Below are positions 53,106-62,862 of a stretch of DNA of 64,000 nt, one piece after another. Source of the DNA: Bagarius yarrelli (Eukaryota > Chordata > Actinopteri > Siluriformes > Sisoridae); assembly GCA_005784505.1 (NCBI GenBank), contig VCAZ01000032.1:2588611-2652610 (forward strand), read 5' to 3'. The notes beneath the pieces were generated by a model. That model had not been told where the DNA came from and searched no databases. It was given only the letters and a program-made list of their open reading frames with translations. Every line of letters begins with the position of its first letter. The stretch's first letter is position 1. The position numbers and the translations under genes are program-made.

Positions 53106-53163
53106 ATTTCTCTCTAAGGCATCAACAGCACGACTTCCCAAATTTCTCTCTAAGGCATCAACA
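53097..53163. repeat. 36-bp tandem duplication at a SINE edge
   Basis: ACTTCCCAAATTTCTCTC followed by TAAGGCATCAACA occurs at 53097 and at 53133. The unit takes in the last bases of the SINE head. Confidence 0.9.
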
Positions 53164-53945
53164 TGTTTTAGTAAGACGAACGCTATGCAGACCAGGAACA
53201 AATGCGTCATTTCCCTTTTTAGGTGCAGACCAAATACACCAAACGAACTGAACTACAAGTGTGAACATACCCTAAGTCTGATATCATACCCTGGTCTTGC
53301 ATAGTTAAGCTTTTATTACTCGTGAAAGTATGTGACTGGCTGATGTAAAGCTATCAATCACACTTTATTTTGCTCTGCATTAAGTTTAGGCGTCTAGTTC
53401 TTCCAGAAATCAGTGAGAATCCCAACCAATCAGATAATAAAATTTCATTTAATCAACACTTTTTTGGGGTCTAAGACCAAAAGTCACCTAATACTTCCTA
53501 CATTCCTTCTGCTTCTGGCTGATCTCAACTTGCTTTTTATGGCAGTGCCTTCACTCCAGGTCTCCTGAATGAGGTCATGGCCCCTGCTTTAGTACCGTGT
53601 AATTAAGGTACGACCTTCAAACAAGCGTCCGCATAGCGATCAAAATAAAAAAAAAAAAAAACCATGATCACCATCAGCCTATAAAGAACTACTACAAAAA
53701 AAAGAACAAAAATGAGAATTTGTGAAGGAGGTGTTATTTTTTTTTTTATCTCTATGCCCACTCTGTGTGCTGATGATTAATGAAGTGTGATATTGCTTTT
53801 TATTCTGCGAGCCGTATTTGTTTAACACTCGTGTAAGAAACGAATGTCTTTGCAGAGATGAAGCGATCGGGGCAAAGACGTTTCCATGTCGATGATTTAT
53901 ACAGCTGGAAACATCTGTAATCCGAGTATATAATTTCATATTTGA
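53164..53945. other. no gene seen
   Basis: About 780 bp with A- and T-runs at 53645-53661 and 53734-53746. Nothing recognised. Confidence 0.45.
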
Positions 53946-53949
53946 CATA

Positions 53950-54312
53950 GTCCACAGTGTACACTGTGGTATCGTATCCATATGTGTTTTCAAACATTCT
54001 ATTCCAGATGTTAGTCTGACTCCTATAATAACCTCCACACTTATAATAACCTGTCACATGACTGTGGCCAATTTATTATTCACTTACAATAGTATTAGTG
54101 AAATCAGGCACTAATGTTGAGGTGAGAAGGTCTGGGGTTCAGGCGGGGTTCCAGTTCATCCACTTGAGTCAGAATCAGGGTTCCGTACAGGATACGAGAG
54201 TTCTCCTACACCAATCAGAACACAGCATGTCTTTATAAAGTTGAGGGATTTTATCAGTCTCTTAGTTCCAGTAAAGTCTCTTAGTTCCAGAATGCTACAA
54301 CATATAAAGACA
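53950..54312 (-). mobile_element. Tc1/mariner-like remnant
   Basis: CCAGATGTTAGTCTGACTCC, CCTGTCACATGACTGTGGCC, ACAATAGTATTAGTGAAATC, GGTCTGGGGTTCAGGCGGGG and CCAATCAGAACACAGCATG. TCTTAGTTCCAGTAAAG is duplicated near the right end (54260-54290). Confidence 0.85.
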
Positions 54313-54321
54313 GAGACAGAA

Positions 54322-54364
<43 letters not shown>

Positions 54365-54495
54365 CAGAGAGACAGATAGAGAGAGGAATAGAGACAGAGA
54401 TAAAGAGAGAGAGAGAGAGAGAGAGAGAAACAGGGACAGACAGAGAGAGAGAAAGAGAAAGGCTGACAGACAGACAGACAGACAGACAGACAGGC
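54310..54495. repeat. (GA)n and (AGAC)n tract
   Basis: GAGA blocks broken by TAGACA and GGGACAGA, ending in (AGAC)6 at 54466-54492. Confidence 0.95.
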
Positions 54496-54658
54496 AGAGA
54501 CAGAACCCACCATGTCTTTTCAGCCTCTTAACCTTGGCAATGTAATAAATAATCGGCGTGAGTGGAGGTGAGGTCTGATTTGTGTGATGGTGCTTCTACA
54601 TAGCGCCATTAAACAAAGGAAGATTAATGTCTGCTCTTATCTGCTGACCAGGCACATA

Positions 54659-54747
<89 letters not shown>

Positions 54748-54750
54748 AAA
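54659..54750. repeat. compound (CA)n(CT)n(CA)n
   Basis: CA units to 54690, about 16 CT units to 54722, then CA units again. The symmetrical arrangement is unusual. Confidence 0.97.
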
Positions 54751-54899
54751 CACTAACAGCAACTGCATCAGCATCAGCAACAATGACAAAACTGCATTCC
54801 TGAAATATTGGGTTACTTTTGAACTGACAGGCTTTAATCAAGCACCTTTTCATGTACACAGTAGAAAAAAACTCCATATCAGTGACATTTTATCTATTA

Positions 54900-55025
54900 A
54901 CATATACCAGCCTATAGTAAGTTGGGGCAAAACTGCAGGCTTAGCCATTTTAAAGCACCCCTGGAGCAAAGAGCGGGTTAGTGGCCTTGCTTAATGGCCC
55001 AACATTGGCAGCTTGTGGGTCTGAC
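54900..55025 (-). mobile_element. SINE family B, central part
   Basis: CTATAGTAAGTTGGGGCAAA, GCACCCCTGGAGCAAAGAG and GCCTTGCTTAATGGCCCAAC match family B in reverse. Head and tail are lost. Confidence 0.7.
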
Positions 55026-55250
55026 ACATTTCTGACACACATTTATTAACACAAATTGTACTTTATAACATAGGAAAATGGAGGCAATGCTTCCAATTTT
55101 ACTGTATAGGCAGCATTGGCGTCTACCAGTTTCCTCAAACGACCAAAGATGGATTGCACTGTTTACCGCAGAAAGGCATTTGGGATATTGCTGAGGACCT
55201 CCTAAATCCGTGCCCTCAAGTCCTCCAGTGTGCAACGCTTAAAATCCCAT
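55026..55250 (-). mobile_element. possible transposase C-terminal remnant
   Basis: The minus strand reads KRCTLEDLRARI, a stop, VLSNIPNAFLR, a stop, then SIFGRLRKLVDANAAY. This resembles the C-terminus of mariner-like transposases (RRL...V.ANG..), but I cannot assign a family with certainty. Two stops interrupt it. Confidence 0.4.
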
Positions 55251-56265
55251 TTACTATCGTCTGTTAAGAGACTGTTTCCATCATGACACCAGTGATACTA
55301 CAGGTTCTATAGTCTATAAATATCCCCTGGTTAATTACCACAAAGTGCCCGAATGTTTGGAAAGTTACAGCTGTTTTATTCAGTGAGCTGCTGGTGAGAT
55401 GTAAGATGTGCTGTCACTTCCTGTTTTCAACAGGCAGCCCACAAAAAAGGGCTTTTGAGAAAGTTATATGCCAACAATTTATACATCTCAATCCCCAGCA
55501 TAAGGACGAACGCAAGCACACAAAAACGCGCAACTGAGCTGCTAATACTAGCACCACAGCTAACAAGGCTCCCTGCTGAGATAAGCCTTTTGCTAACAAA
55601 GAGACGCTCGATACAGTCATTTGGACAAACACACAAAGCCGTGCACTCAGCAGAACTCACGATAATGAAACGGTGGAGAACTGCAACGCCGTCTGTCTGA
55701 CGTCCGCCATGTTTTTCCAAAACAGTCAGGTTTTTTTATTGTTATGACATGATAATCATTTTGACTCTTTCATGCTTACCTTTTCCTGTTTTCCTTAAAA
55801 AAAAACTGATCAATGATTTTAACATCCAGAGCCAAAAAAAACTGTGCATTTGATCACTTCCTGGTCTCACTTTTTTTTTTTTTTGGTCTCATTTACAATG
55901 ACATCATTTAGCAGAATAAGTCCTCATCCAGAGTCATGTAGAAAGTGCTTTGGGTCTCTGATGACGTGAGCAGAAATGATGGAAAGAATTGTTTTTTTAA
56001 AAGGTTTTAAACATCACGTGGTGGCCTGATGACGTTTTTCTGTCTGCGCAAACATTTATGCACATATGTATGTTAACAGGCAGATAGAAAAGCATATCAT
56101 AATATGAACATTTTGATTGGATGGAAATTTCTTGGTCCTACCTACGATTTCCACAAAATAAAATAAATATAAATAAATGCATTTCGACTGCTTAACTAAC
56201 AGATTGCTATTGGATATGAAGACAATCAGCAGAACAAAAACTATTTATGTCCACATGCGCAGTTG
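55251..56265. other. no gene seen
   Basis: About 1 kb. 55400-55720 is GC-richer, with ACGTCCGCCATG at 55700, and open frames of 70-97 codons on both strands with no recognisable domain. A worn SINE A tail may lie at 55905-55945. Confidence 0.4.
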
Positions 56266-56267
56266 TG

Positions 56268-56398
56268 CTCGGTAACCAAGGTTTGATTCCGGCTCGAGTC
56301 CTTTCCAGTTCCACCCCCTCTCTTCACCCGTTTCATCTCTCTCACTGTCCTATCCATAAAGGCAAAATGTCAAAAAAAATCTTAAAAACAATATATAC
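56268..56398 (+). mobile_element. SINE family D
   Basis: AAGGTTTGATTCCGGCTCG, AGTCCTTTCCAGTTCCACCC, TCACCCGTTTCATCTCTCTC and TGTCCTATCCATAAAGGC, then an A-rich end. One C/T unit only, unlike 40952. A LINE inserted into its A-rich tail. Confidence 0.85.
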
Positions 56399-56399
56399 T

Positions 56400-56659
56400 T
56401 CTTCTCCTTTCATCTCCACCTAATCCTATTCTCTACATCCTCTACACTCACACCCACTAACTCCATGTCCTCGTTTATCTCATCCATATACCTTCTCTTT
56501 GGTCTTCCTCTTTACCTTCTGCCTGGTAGCTTCATTTCTAACATCCTTCTACCAATTTATTCACTATCCCTCCTCTGTACATGTCCAAACCACCTCAATC
56601 TGTGCTTCCCCGACTTTTTCCCCTAACATGACCGTCTCCCTGATGAACTCATTTCTAAA
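56400..56659 (-). mobile_element. 5'-truncated LINE 3' end with 16-bp TSD
   Basis: The minus strand encodes LRWFGHVQRR, the MLE motif and a GVSVEDVENRIRW-like end, then a GAAGAAG terminus. AAAAACAATATATACT is present at 56384-56399 and 56660-56675. It includes about 50 bp more upstream sequence (GGGAAGCACAGATTGAGG side) than the 8606 copy. Confidence 0.88.
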
Positions 56660-56673
56660 AAAAACAATATATA

Positions 56674-56675
<2 letters not shown>

Positions 56676-56710
<35 letters not shown>
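56676..56710. repeat. (TA)n microsatellite
   Basis: About 17 TA units between the LINE target duplication and a Tigger-like element. Confidence 0.93.
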
Positions 56711-56712
<2 letters not shown>

Positions 56713-57211
56713 CAGCGGTACCGTGACTTACGAGTGTCCCAACTACCAAGTTTTTCCAGATACGAGTCGTCTCTCGGCCTATTTTTTGCTTTGAGTTGTA
56801 AGCTAAAGCTTCAGACACCTAACCGCTAGTTGAGGTAGCGAAAGCCACAGTGAACGCCGTAACATCCGCGCAGCATCCGGTGTCTTACTTGATAGCTAGT
56901 CAGACATGTGTGTTAGCAAGTGGAGTCGTCTGATCTCCGAGGTAAATGCTGTACATTTTACTTAATAAAACCAGTTTATTGTAGTTTATCCTATTGTATT
57001 GTGTTTTATAAAATAGTCATTATTTATAACTTTATTTTTCTTATTCAAAAAAACATGTAATAAAATAAATTGTGGTGTTTTTTAAGGAACCCAGAACGGA
57101 TTAATGGCGTTTCCATTTATTTCAATTGGGAAAATTGATTTGACATACAAGTAATATGAGTTACGAGCTCCGTCGCGGAATAAATTTAACTCGTAAGTCA
57201 AGGCACCCCTG
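56713..57211. mobile_element. Tigger-like non-autonomous element with TA TSD
   Basis: Left end CAGCGGTACCGTGACTTACG; reverse complement of the right end CAGGGGTGCCTTGACTTACG. TA flanks both sides (56711-56712, 57212-57213). CAG...CTG ends and a TA target fit TcMar-Tigger. Internally TACGAGTCGTCTCTCGGCC and TTATTTCAATTGGGAAAATT, known from such vertebrate elements. No transposase. 499 bp. Confidence 0.85.
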
Positions 57212-57213
57212 TA

Positions 57214-57389
57214 TATATATTTCTGAAGACAAATCACCTATTGTACTTTTAGGAAATATTGACATGGACTGTACAAATTAGCATATAGCAGTATTGCTAA
57301 GTAAAGTTTTTGAAGTTTACTGCTGAGGTTAGCTAAATTTCTTTTCCCTTTAAACACAGACTAAAAATATCATTTCGCCAGAGGAGCCC

Positions 57390-57431
<42 letters not shown>

Positions 57432-57999
57432 CACACGCACATAGCAGAGATTCCTGCTGTTATATTAGGAAGAGCTCAGATGGGACAGCAGGTCAAGTGT
57501 TAAGTTTCTACAGAGTAGAGATCAATCGAGCCACTTCATCTTCTTATCCGTCTCTCACCATCATATGCTTTTAACTTACTGCTTTCGTAATAACGAGCAC
57601 TTTCTCACCCCTCGAATTTCCTCTCTCTTTCTTTTTTTGAAAAGAATCTACAGGAAGATAAAGCTCTAACCCGCCACAGTCGTCCTGCAGATCAGATCAA
57701 GTAGCTTAAATCTTGGAATTGAGTTTTTATTATTAAGTTAACATCATTGATTTGTTTGAGTAGTCCAGAGGGTAAATCGGTTTACACCGGGAATATAGCA
57801 TATATGCTAATTATTCTTTAGCCTTTACAAGGGGAAAAAAAGCCTAAAAACTCAAAAGAATGAATTAAAATTGAAAACTGGGTCATAAATTATCAAGTAA
57901 ATGAAATATTTCATAATGCACGACATAGGATTTCTGAGTCGAATGTCACATGACTGTATTTTCAGCCCTCATTGGTCACTTTTTCCCTTAGTGAATGTT
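57214..57999. other. no gene; one CA tract
   Basis: About 785 bp with (CA)n at 57392-57426. Nothing else recognised. Confidence 0.45.
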
Positions 58000-58165
58000 A
58001 CTTTTACAGCATTTGGCAGACGCCCATATCCAAAGTCACTTACATTTATTTTACGGGGTTAAGAGCCCTGCTCAGAGGTCCAGCAGTCATAACTTGGTGG
58101 TAGGAATCAAACCCACAATCTTCCGGTTTGCAGACCAACACCTTAACCACTAAGTCACTCTGTGT
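58000..58165 (-). mobile_element. SINE family A
   Basis: TACAGCATTTGGCAGACGCC, CATATCCAAAGTCACTTACA, AAGAGCCCTGCTCAGAGGTC, TGGTAGGAATCAAACCCAC and CCAACACCTTAACCACTAAG. Confidence 0.92.
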
Positions 58166-58254
58166 CTCGGTCTCTCTCTCTCTTTCTGTTTTATTCTACA
58201 TTTTAAATTATCGCATCAGAAACATGGCATATTTTTCGACAAATTTAAATAAAT

Positions 58255-58612
58255 TAGGCAGCATGGTGGCTTAGTATTTAGCACTGTTGCTTCAAGCAAG
58301 AAGGTCCTGAGTTTGATTCCCGGGCAGGGGGTCTTTCTGTGTGGAGTTTGCATGTTCTCCCTCCCCCCGTGCTTGTGTAGGTTTACTCTGGGCTCTCCGG
58401 TTTTCTCCCACAGTCCAAAAACATGTATGTTAGGTTAAATCAACGATTCTTAATTGCCCATAGGAGTGAGTGTGAGTGTGAGTGTGTGTGTCCCTGGGAT
58501 GGACTGGCAACCTGTCCAGGGTGAACCCCTCCTGACAGTTGGGATAGACTCCAGCAGATCCCTGTGACCCCGAATTAGGGAATACGCGGGTATAGAAGAT
58601 GATTGAATAAAA
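58255..58612 (+). mobile_element. SINE family C, complete
   Basis: GGCAGCATGGTGGCTTAGTA (A box), GAGTTTGATTCCCGGGCAGG (B box), GTGTGGAGTTTGCATGTTCT, CTCCCACAGTCCAAAAACAT, AATTGCCCATAGGAGTGAG and CCCCGAATTAGGGAATACGC. It is the most complete family C copy with a readable head. Confidence 0.95.
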
Positions 58613-59060
58613 AAATAATAATTTTTTTTTAAAATTAATTTGCAAAAAGCTTTTTACGCTCAATTGAGTTGGTTTTTTTGACGTAATGAATATAAAACCT
58701 ACGGGTGTCCGATGGTGGTGTTTTTTGCGGTTCTTTACAACAGGATAGCATTAATGTTGTTGACTGCACCGCTCGGACATTTATTACTTGACTGATGGTT
58801 ACTAATTGAAGTCCTGTCCATTATGCTCGCTTTGTTGGTTACTCTGAATTAATTTTGAATTAGCGAATATTAAACCCACGTGACTAATCGACTGTTTCCG
58901 CTCCATTATTCTTGCCATGTTTTATTTACTGTCGGTTGCCAGATTACCAATACCGTCATCAGCCGCTTGAACGATTTGATGAAAAGGCACTTAACTCACT
59001 TTTATTTCTTTTTTTTGGAGACTTTTGAAAAGCTTCGCTTCACATTAGGATGGAAACCTG
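58613..59060. other. no gene seen
   Basis: About 450 bp. Nothing recognised. Confidence 0.45.
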
Positions 59061-59064
59061 ACTA

Positions 59065-59268
59065 CTGTTTCTGTCTCTTTCTTTATCTGTCTTTTTGTGT
59101 CTCTGACTCTCTCTTTCTGTGTCTCATTATATCTCTCTCTTTCTCTATTTCCGTCTCTTTGTCTGTTTTTATTTCTCTTTGTTTTATTCTTTGCGCATGT
59201 GCGTCTCTCTGCCTTTGTCTGTCTTTCTCTATTTCTCTCTCTCTTTTCTCTCTCTTTCTATCTAAACT
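59065..59268. repeat. CT-rich tract
   Basis: Degenerate CTCTTT/TCTGT repeats with GTCTCTGCC variants. The Leu/Ser/Cys frame through it is an artefact. Confidence 0.88.
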
Positions 59269-59389
59269 AATCATCACTTATGTTTAAAGTAATTTATGGA
59301 CATTTTTAAAAAATATTTACTCATTTATTTATTCACTGCTTTTTATATGTGACTTGTGTAACTAAAGCTGTGTAAAAAGTAAAAAAAAA

Positions 59390-59540
59390 GTCTTTCTATC
59401 TCTCTCTCTCTCTCTTTTTCTCTCTCCCTCTCTTTCTCCCTCCCTCTCTCTCCCTGTCTTTTTTCTCTCTCTCTTTCTCTCTCTTCACCCACGCTCTCTC
59501 TCCCTCTCTTTCTCCCTCCCTCTCTCTTTCTTTCTGTGGC
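59390..59540. repeat. CT-rich tract
   Basis: CTCTCTCTCTCTCT with TTTTT and CCCTCCCTC blocks. CTCTCCCTCTCTTTCTCCC recurs at about 59423 and 59495. Confidence 0.92.
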
Positions 59541-59680
59541 AATAAAAATAGTCTCATTAATAGATAGAGGTTAGAAATTCAAGGGGACACAAATTAAAAA
59601 CTTTCATTCTGTAAGTATAACAAAAAAAAAAAACTTTTCTCAACAGCTGAATACACATTATGCAAAATAGACACCCACGT

Positions 59681-59682
<2 letters not shown>

Positions 59683-59724
<42 letters not shown>
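59683..59724. repeat. (CA)n microsatellite
   Basis: About 21 perfect CA units. Confidence 0.97.
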
Positions 59725-60215
59725 TGTCATTTTGTTGAAATAAAGTGGAATTTTGCTTTCTTTCCAAACCCCTGACTCGCTCCATGAGTGATAAATATAC
59801 ATACATAACAGAATATATTAGTTATATTACTCAGCAACATGCACATTATTTAAAAAACACCATCAACTGATACACACACATTTTCCCTTCATTTCTCAGT
59901 TTCTCCGCCTGATTTCCACCTCTGTCACCTGTACAGACCCACAGATACGAAACGGAGCGGATTCCTTCCTTCAGAATTAATTAGAAAGAGAACTGATTAA
60001 CTGAACGTTAAATAAAGTGTAAGTAGCCGTGTCAGATAGACAGACCTGACAAATCTATTCAGATATCTGACAGATATCGGTCACTGGCTGCTTGCACGTC
60101 AGTCAGACACTCTCTTGGATAATTAATAAAAAATGTAAATGATTTAATATAAAATATTTTGGAAATATATAAAACCTGGTTGGGGTTTTGGCTATTTAAA
60201 ATACTAAAACTACAA
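59725..60215. other. no gene seen
   Basis: About 490 bp, AT-rich. Nothing recognised. Confidence 0.45.
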
Positions 60216-60220
60216 ATTGT

Positions 60221-60723
60221 TGTAACACTCATGGGTTTTAGTGTCATGTTTTCTCAGTTTATGTCTTTATGTTCTTTAGTTTGTTAGTTCACGTTTTATG
60301 TTTATTGTTTTATGTCTAGGCTAAGCTATGCTAGCTAGCTATGCTATGCTAGCTTAGCTAGCCTAGGCAGTTTGTTTGGTTTACTTCCTTGTTCCTCATG
60401 TCTTCCTGTCATGTGCCTCCCCTTGTCCTTGTGTCAGTGATTATTTTGGTCCTTATTGTTTACGTGTTCCTTCGTTGTGTGCTTATTTTGGTTTGTTGTT
60501 CTCTGTAACACTGCAGTAAGTTCTCGTTCAGGCTAGTTTCATGGTTATGTTCATGCAAGTGGTTATGTTATATGTTAGTGTTCATGTTTAGTTTAGTTTA
60601 ATCTAGTCTAGTTTAGTCTAGTCTAGTCAGTCTAGTTTAGTTTTTTTGTTTGTTACATTTTCGTTAATAAACTGCACACTTGGGTTCTCAAAACACTTCT
60701 CGCCTCAGTGGAGTTCCGTTACA
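60221..60723 (+). mobile_element. solo LTR, copy 2, with 5-bp TSD
   Basis: Begins TGTAAC and ends GTTACA, a perfect 6-bp inverted repeat with the canonical TG...CA. ATTGT flanks both sides (60216-60220 and 60724-60728). AATAAA at 60666-60671 lies about 50 bp before the end, where an LTR polyadenylation signal belongs. It matches the reverse copy at 24113-24784. There is no second LTR or internal coding region, so it is probably the product of LTR-LTR recombination. The family (Ty3/Gypsy or ERV-like) cannot be told. Confidence 0.82.
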
Positions 60724-60728
60724 ATTGT

Positions 60729-61190
60729 GTATCCGTGAAAAATATTATGCTAGGAACAGCACTGGATATGGATATTTAAAAAAAATGGCTCTCTGGTATA
60801 TCAATGATTAATAATATGTTTAATTAACGGTCCAAATATCAAAAAATCCTTAAACATCAGGGGAAGTAGTTACGTTTGCAGGTTTAAAGATGAAGAAGCA
60901 AAACTACAGGCAAGACTGGTGACAACTGCTCTTCCATTTTACACCTAATGTACAGTGCCAGACTCAGTGCCAGTCTTTAGCCTGGATAAAATGGGAAGTT
61001 TGCTTCAGGAAGGGCATCTGGTGTAAAATCCTGTGCCAAATTAAATATGTGGATTAGATGATCCAATGTGTTGACCCAAAACAGGAAGCAAATTAAGGGA
61101 AAATTGCGTCTGCCAAATGCTGTAAATGTAAATGTGTTGAGGCGATGCCCAAAAACCCAGCCTACATTTTTCATTTCCAAATGTGCCTAC
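60729..61190. other. no gene; SINE A tail piece
   Basis: About 460 bp. GCGTCTGCCAAATGCTGTAA then ATGTAAATGTG at 61106-61135 is a SINE family A tail without its body. Confidence 0.5.
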
Positions 61191-61194
61191 AATG

Positions 61195-61365
61195 GAACAG
61201 TGGTGGCTCAAGTTGTTGATTAGAAGACCAGGAAAATGTGGGTTCAAGCCCCATCACCACTAGTCACTCACTGTTGGGTCCTTGAGCAAGACCCCTAACC
61301 CTTCCTGCTCCAGGGGGCGCTGCATCATAGTTGACCCTGCGCTCTGACAAAACATGCTTGTTGCT
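61195..61365 (+). mobile_element. SINE family B
   Basis: CAGTGGTGGCTCAAGTTGTT (head), GGGTTCAAGCCCCATCACC (B box), CTGTTGGGTCCTTGAGCAAG, CTTCCTGCTCCAGGGGGCGC and GACCCTGCGCTCTGAC. The AATGACAAT tail end is missing. Confidence 0.9.
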
Positions 61366-61489
61366 TTGTAACATAACAGTTAAACTACTAATGACACATG
61401 CACTACTTTGTCGATCATCTTGGTACTTTTTGGGGGTTTGAACATAGTAGTTACCTTGCTCACTATGCTGATTTGCTGATTGTGATTAG

Positions 61490-61655
61490 CTTGGAACCCG
61501 GTTTCGATTCCCAGGCCTTTCTGTGTGCAGTTTGCAATGTGTAAAGTTTGCATGTTCTCCCCGTCCTTGCGTGGGTTTACTCCAGGTACCCTGGTTTCCT
61601 CCCACAGTCCAAAAACATGTCCCTTTGACCCCGAATTGGGGAATACGCGGGAATT
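61490..61655 (+). mobile_element. SINE family C, internally deleted
   Basis: CCCGGTTTCGATTCCCAGGC, AAAGTTTGCATGTTCTCCCC, GTCCTTGCGTGGGTTTACTC, CTCCCACAGTCCAAAAACAT and TGACCCCGAATTGGGGAATA. The middle between ACATGT and CCCTTTGACC is gone. GTGTGCAGTTTGCA and GTGTAAAGTTTGCATG form a short duplication. Confidence 0.9.
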
Positions 61656-61657
61656 CG

Positions 61658-61790
61658 GCATTAGACTACCAACCCGAAGACTGTGGGTTCGCAGCTCCAC
61701 CAAGCTGCCTCTGCTGGACCCCTGAGCAAGGCCCTTAACCTTGCAAGTCGCTCTGGATAAGGGCGCCTGCCGAATGCTGTAAATAAAGGG
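61658..61790 (+). mobile_element. SINE family A abutting SINE C
   Basis: TTAGACTACCAACCCGAAGA, CCACCAAGCTGCCTCTGCTG, CCCCTGAGCAAGGCCCTTAA and AGTCGCTCTGGATAAGGGCG. The TTGCTCAGTTGTATAAAAGA part is deleted. It follows SINE C with no spacer. Confidence 0.9.
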
Positions 61791-62259
61791 AGAAGTTGGG
61801 AGAAATGTATGGAAGATAAATGGATGAATGAATGTTCTTATGAATGAAAGAAGGTCTTAGGGTTTAGTAATTAATGTCAGAATTTTTATTTTTGGATGAA
61901 TTATTTCATTAATAATGACTTCTGTATGCAATATGAGAAGGACCGAACTTCAAATGTCATAGCTAAAGCGCTGCTAAAAAATTTTTAAGGGCATCAATAA
62001 TGATTTAGCTGAAACCAGGTTTTATTCTCCCCAAAATGTCTCAAGGTTTTACTTTAGTATTTCTAAATATTTAGGAAACTACATTTTTCTTCAGTATTTC
62101 ATTAAAGAAAAGATACAGAAACATGAACCACGGTGTTGGATTTCTATTGACTGAACAAATTTAATCTGAACACATCCAATAATAAATTAGCCATTTACTT
62201 AAACACAACAAAAGGGACCTGTCTATCCCCAACCATTCCCTTTCAGTCAGACACCCTTC
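61791..62259. other. no gene seen
   Basis: About 470 bp of mixed DNA. Nothing recognised. Confidence 0.45.
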
Positions 62260-62352
62260 ATTAAGTTCTCTAATTATAATTACAGATTCTGTTATGCTAC
62301 CTTATGCATACTGATATGTGGTTTTTCCTCTGCCATGCAGAACAAGGTCGTG
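62260..62352 (+). promoter_or_regulatory. candidate conserved non-coding element, copy 2
   Basis: 62268-62289 is identical to 311-332 and includes TAATTATAATTA. TTATGCATA and TTTTTCCTCTGCCATGCAG, then AACAAGGTC, continue the match to 62349 with only a 2-bp length difference. The following 110 bp are AT-rich, with ATTTGCAT (a POU octamer-type site, 62461) and ACAATTACA. Confidence 0.45.
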
Positions 62353-62830
62353 GCTGAAGGCCATTGAAATGGCATCCGGAGTGCAAAGAGAATTATACTT
62401 GGATATCACTTACATCAATTAATATTCATTACTGAGTTATATGCTCTGATCCGATGTAATATTTGCATGCTGTCACAGAACAATTACACATTTTCTAGCC
62501 AACATATCGAGAACGCTTGACACTTCAGCTACAGGCGGCGTGCCAACTGGACAGACGATGTACTAAGTATGACAGGAAAGGTTAGGAAGTGGAACGGGTC
62601 AGCTTCTTTGGTGTACCTGATCTTAACCTACAAATAAAAAAAAACTCCACATAAAGAAAAGTTGTTTAATAAGATGGCGGGTCGTTAAGTTCAGAGAGGT
62701 TGAAAAGCCCTGCATAGCTTCAGCACCACATTAGACTATGGAGAAGAATGATCTCACAAAGCTAGAGGCACATACTGACCTAAATTCTATCATCTAGTAA
62801 AGAAGCATAAAATCTGGTGGCAGTTGTACA
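62353..62830. other. no gene seen
   Basis: About 480 bp. Non-repetitive up to about 62520, possibly part of the conserved element. Otherwise unassigned. Confidence 0.4.
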
Positions 62831-62862
62831 GGTGTGTGTATGTGTGTGTGTGTGTGTGTGTG
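62831..62862. repeat. (TG)n microsatellite
   Basis: About 16 TG units with one TATG. The reverse (CA)n appears shortly after at 63063-63077. Confidence 0.93.
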
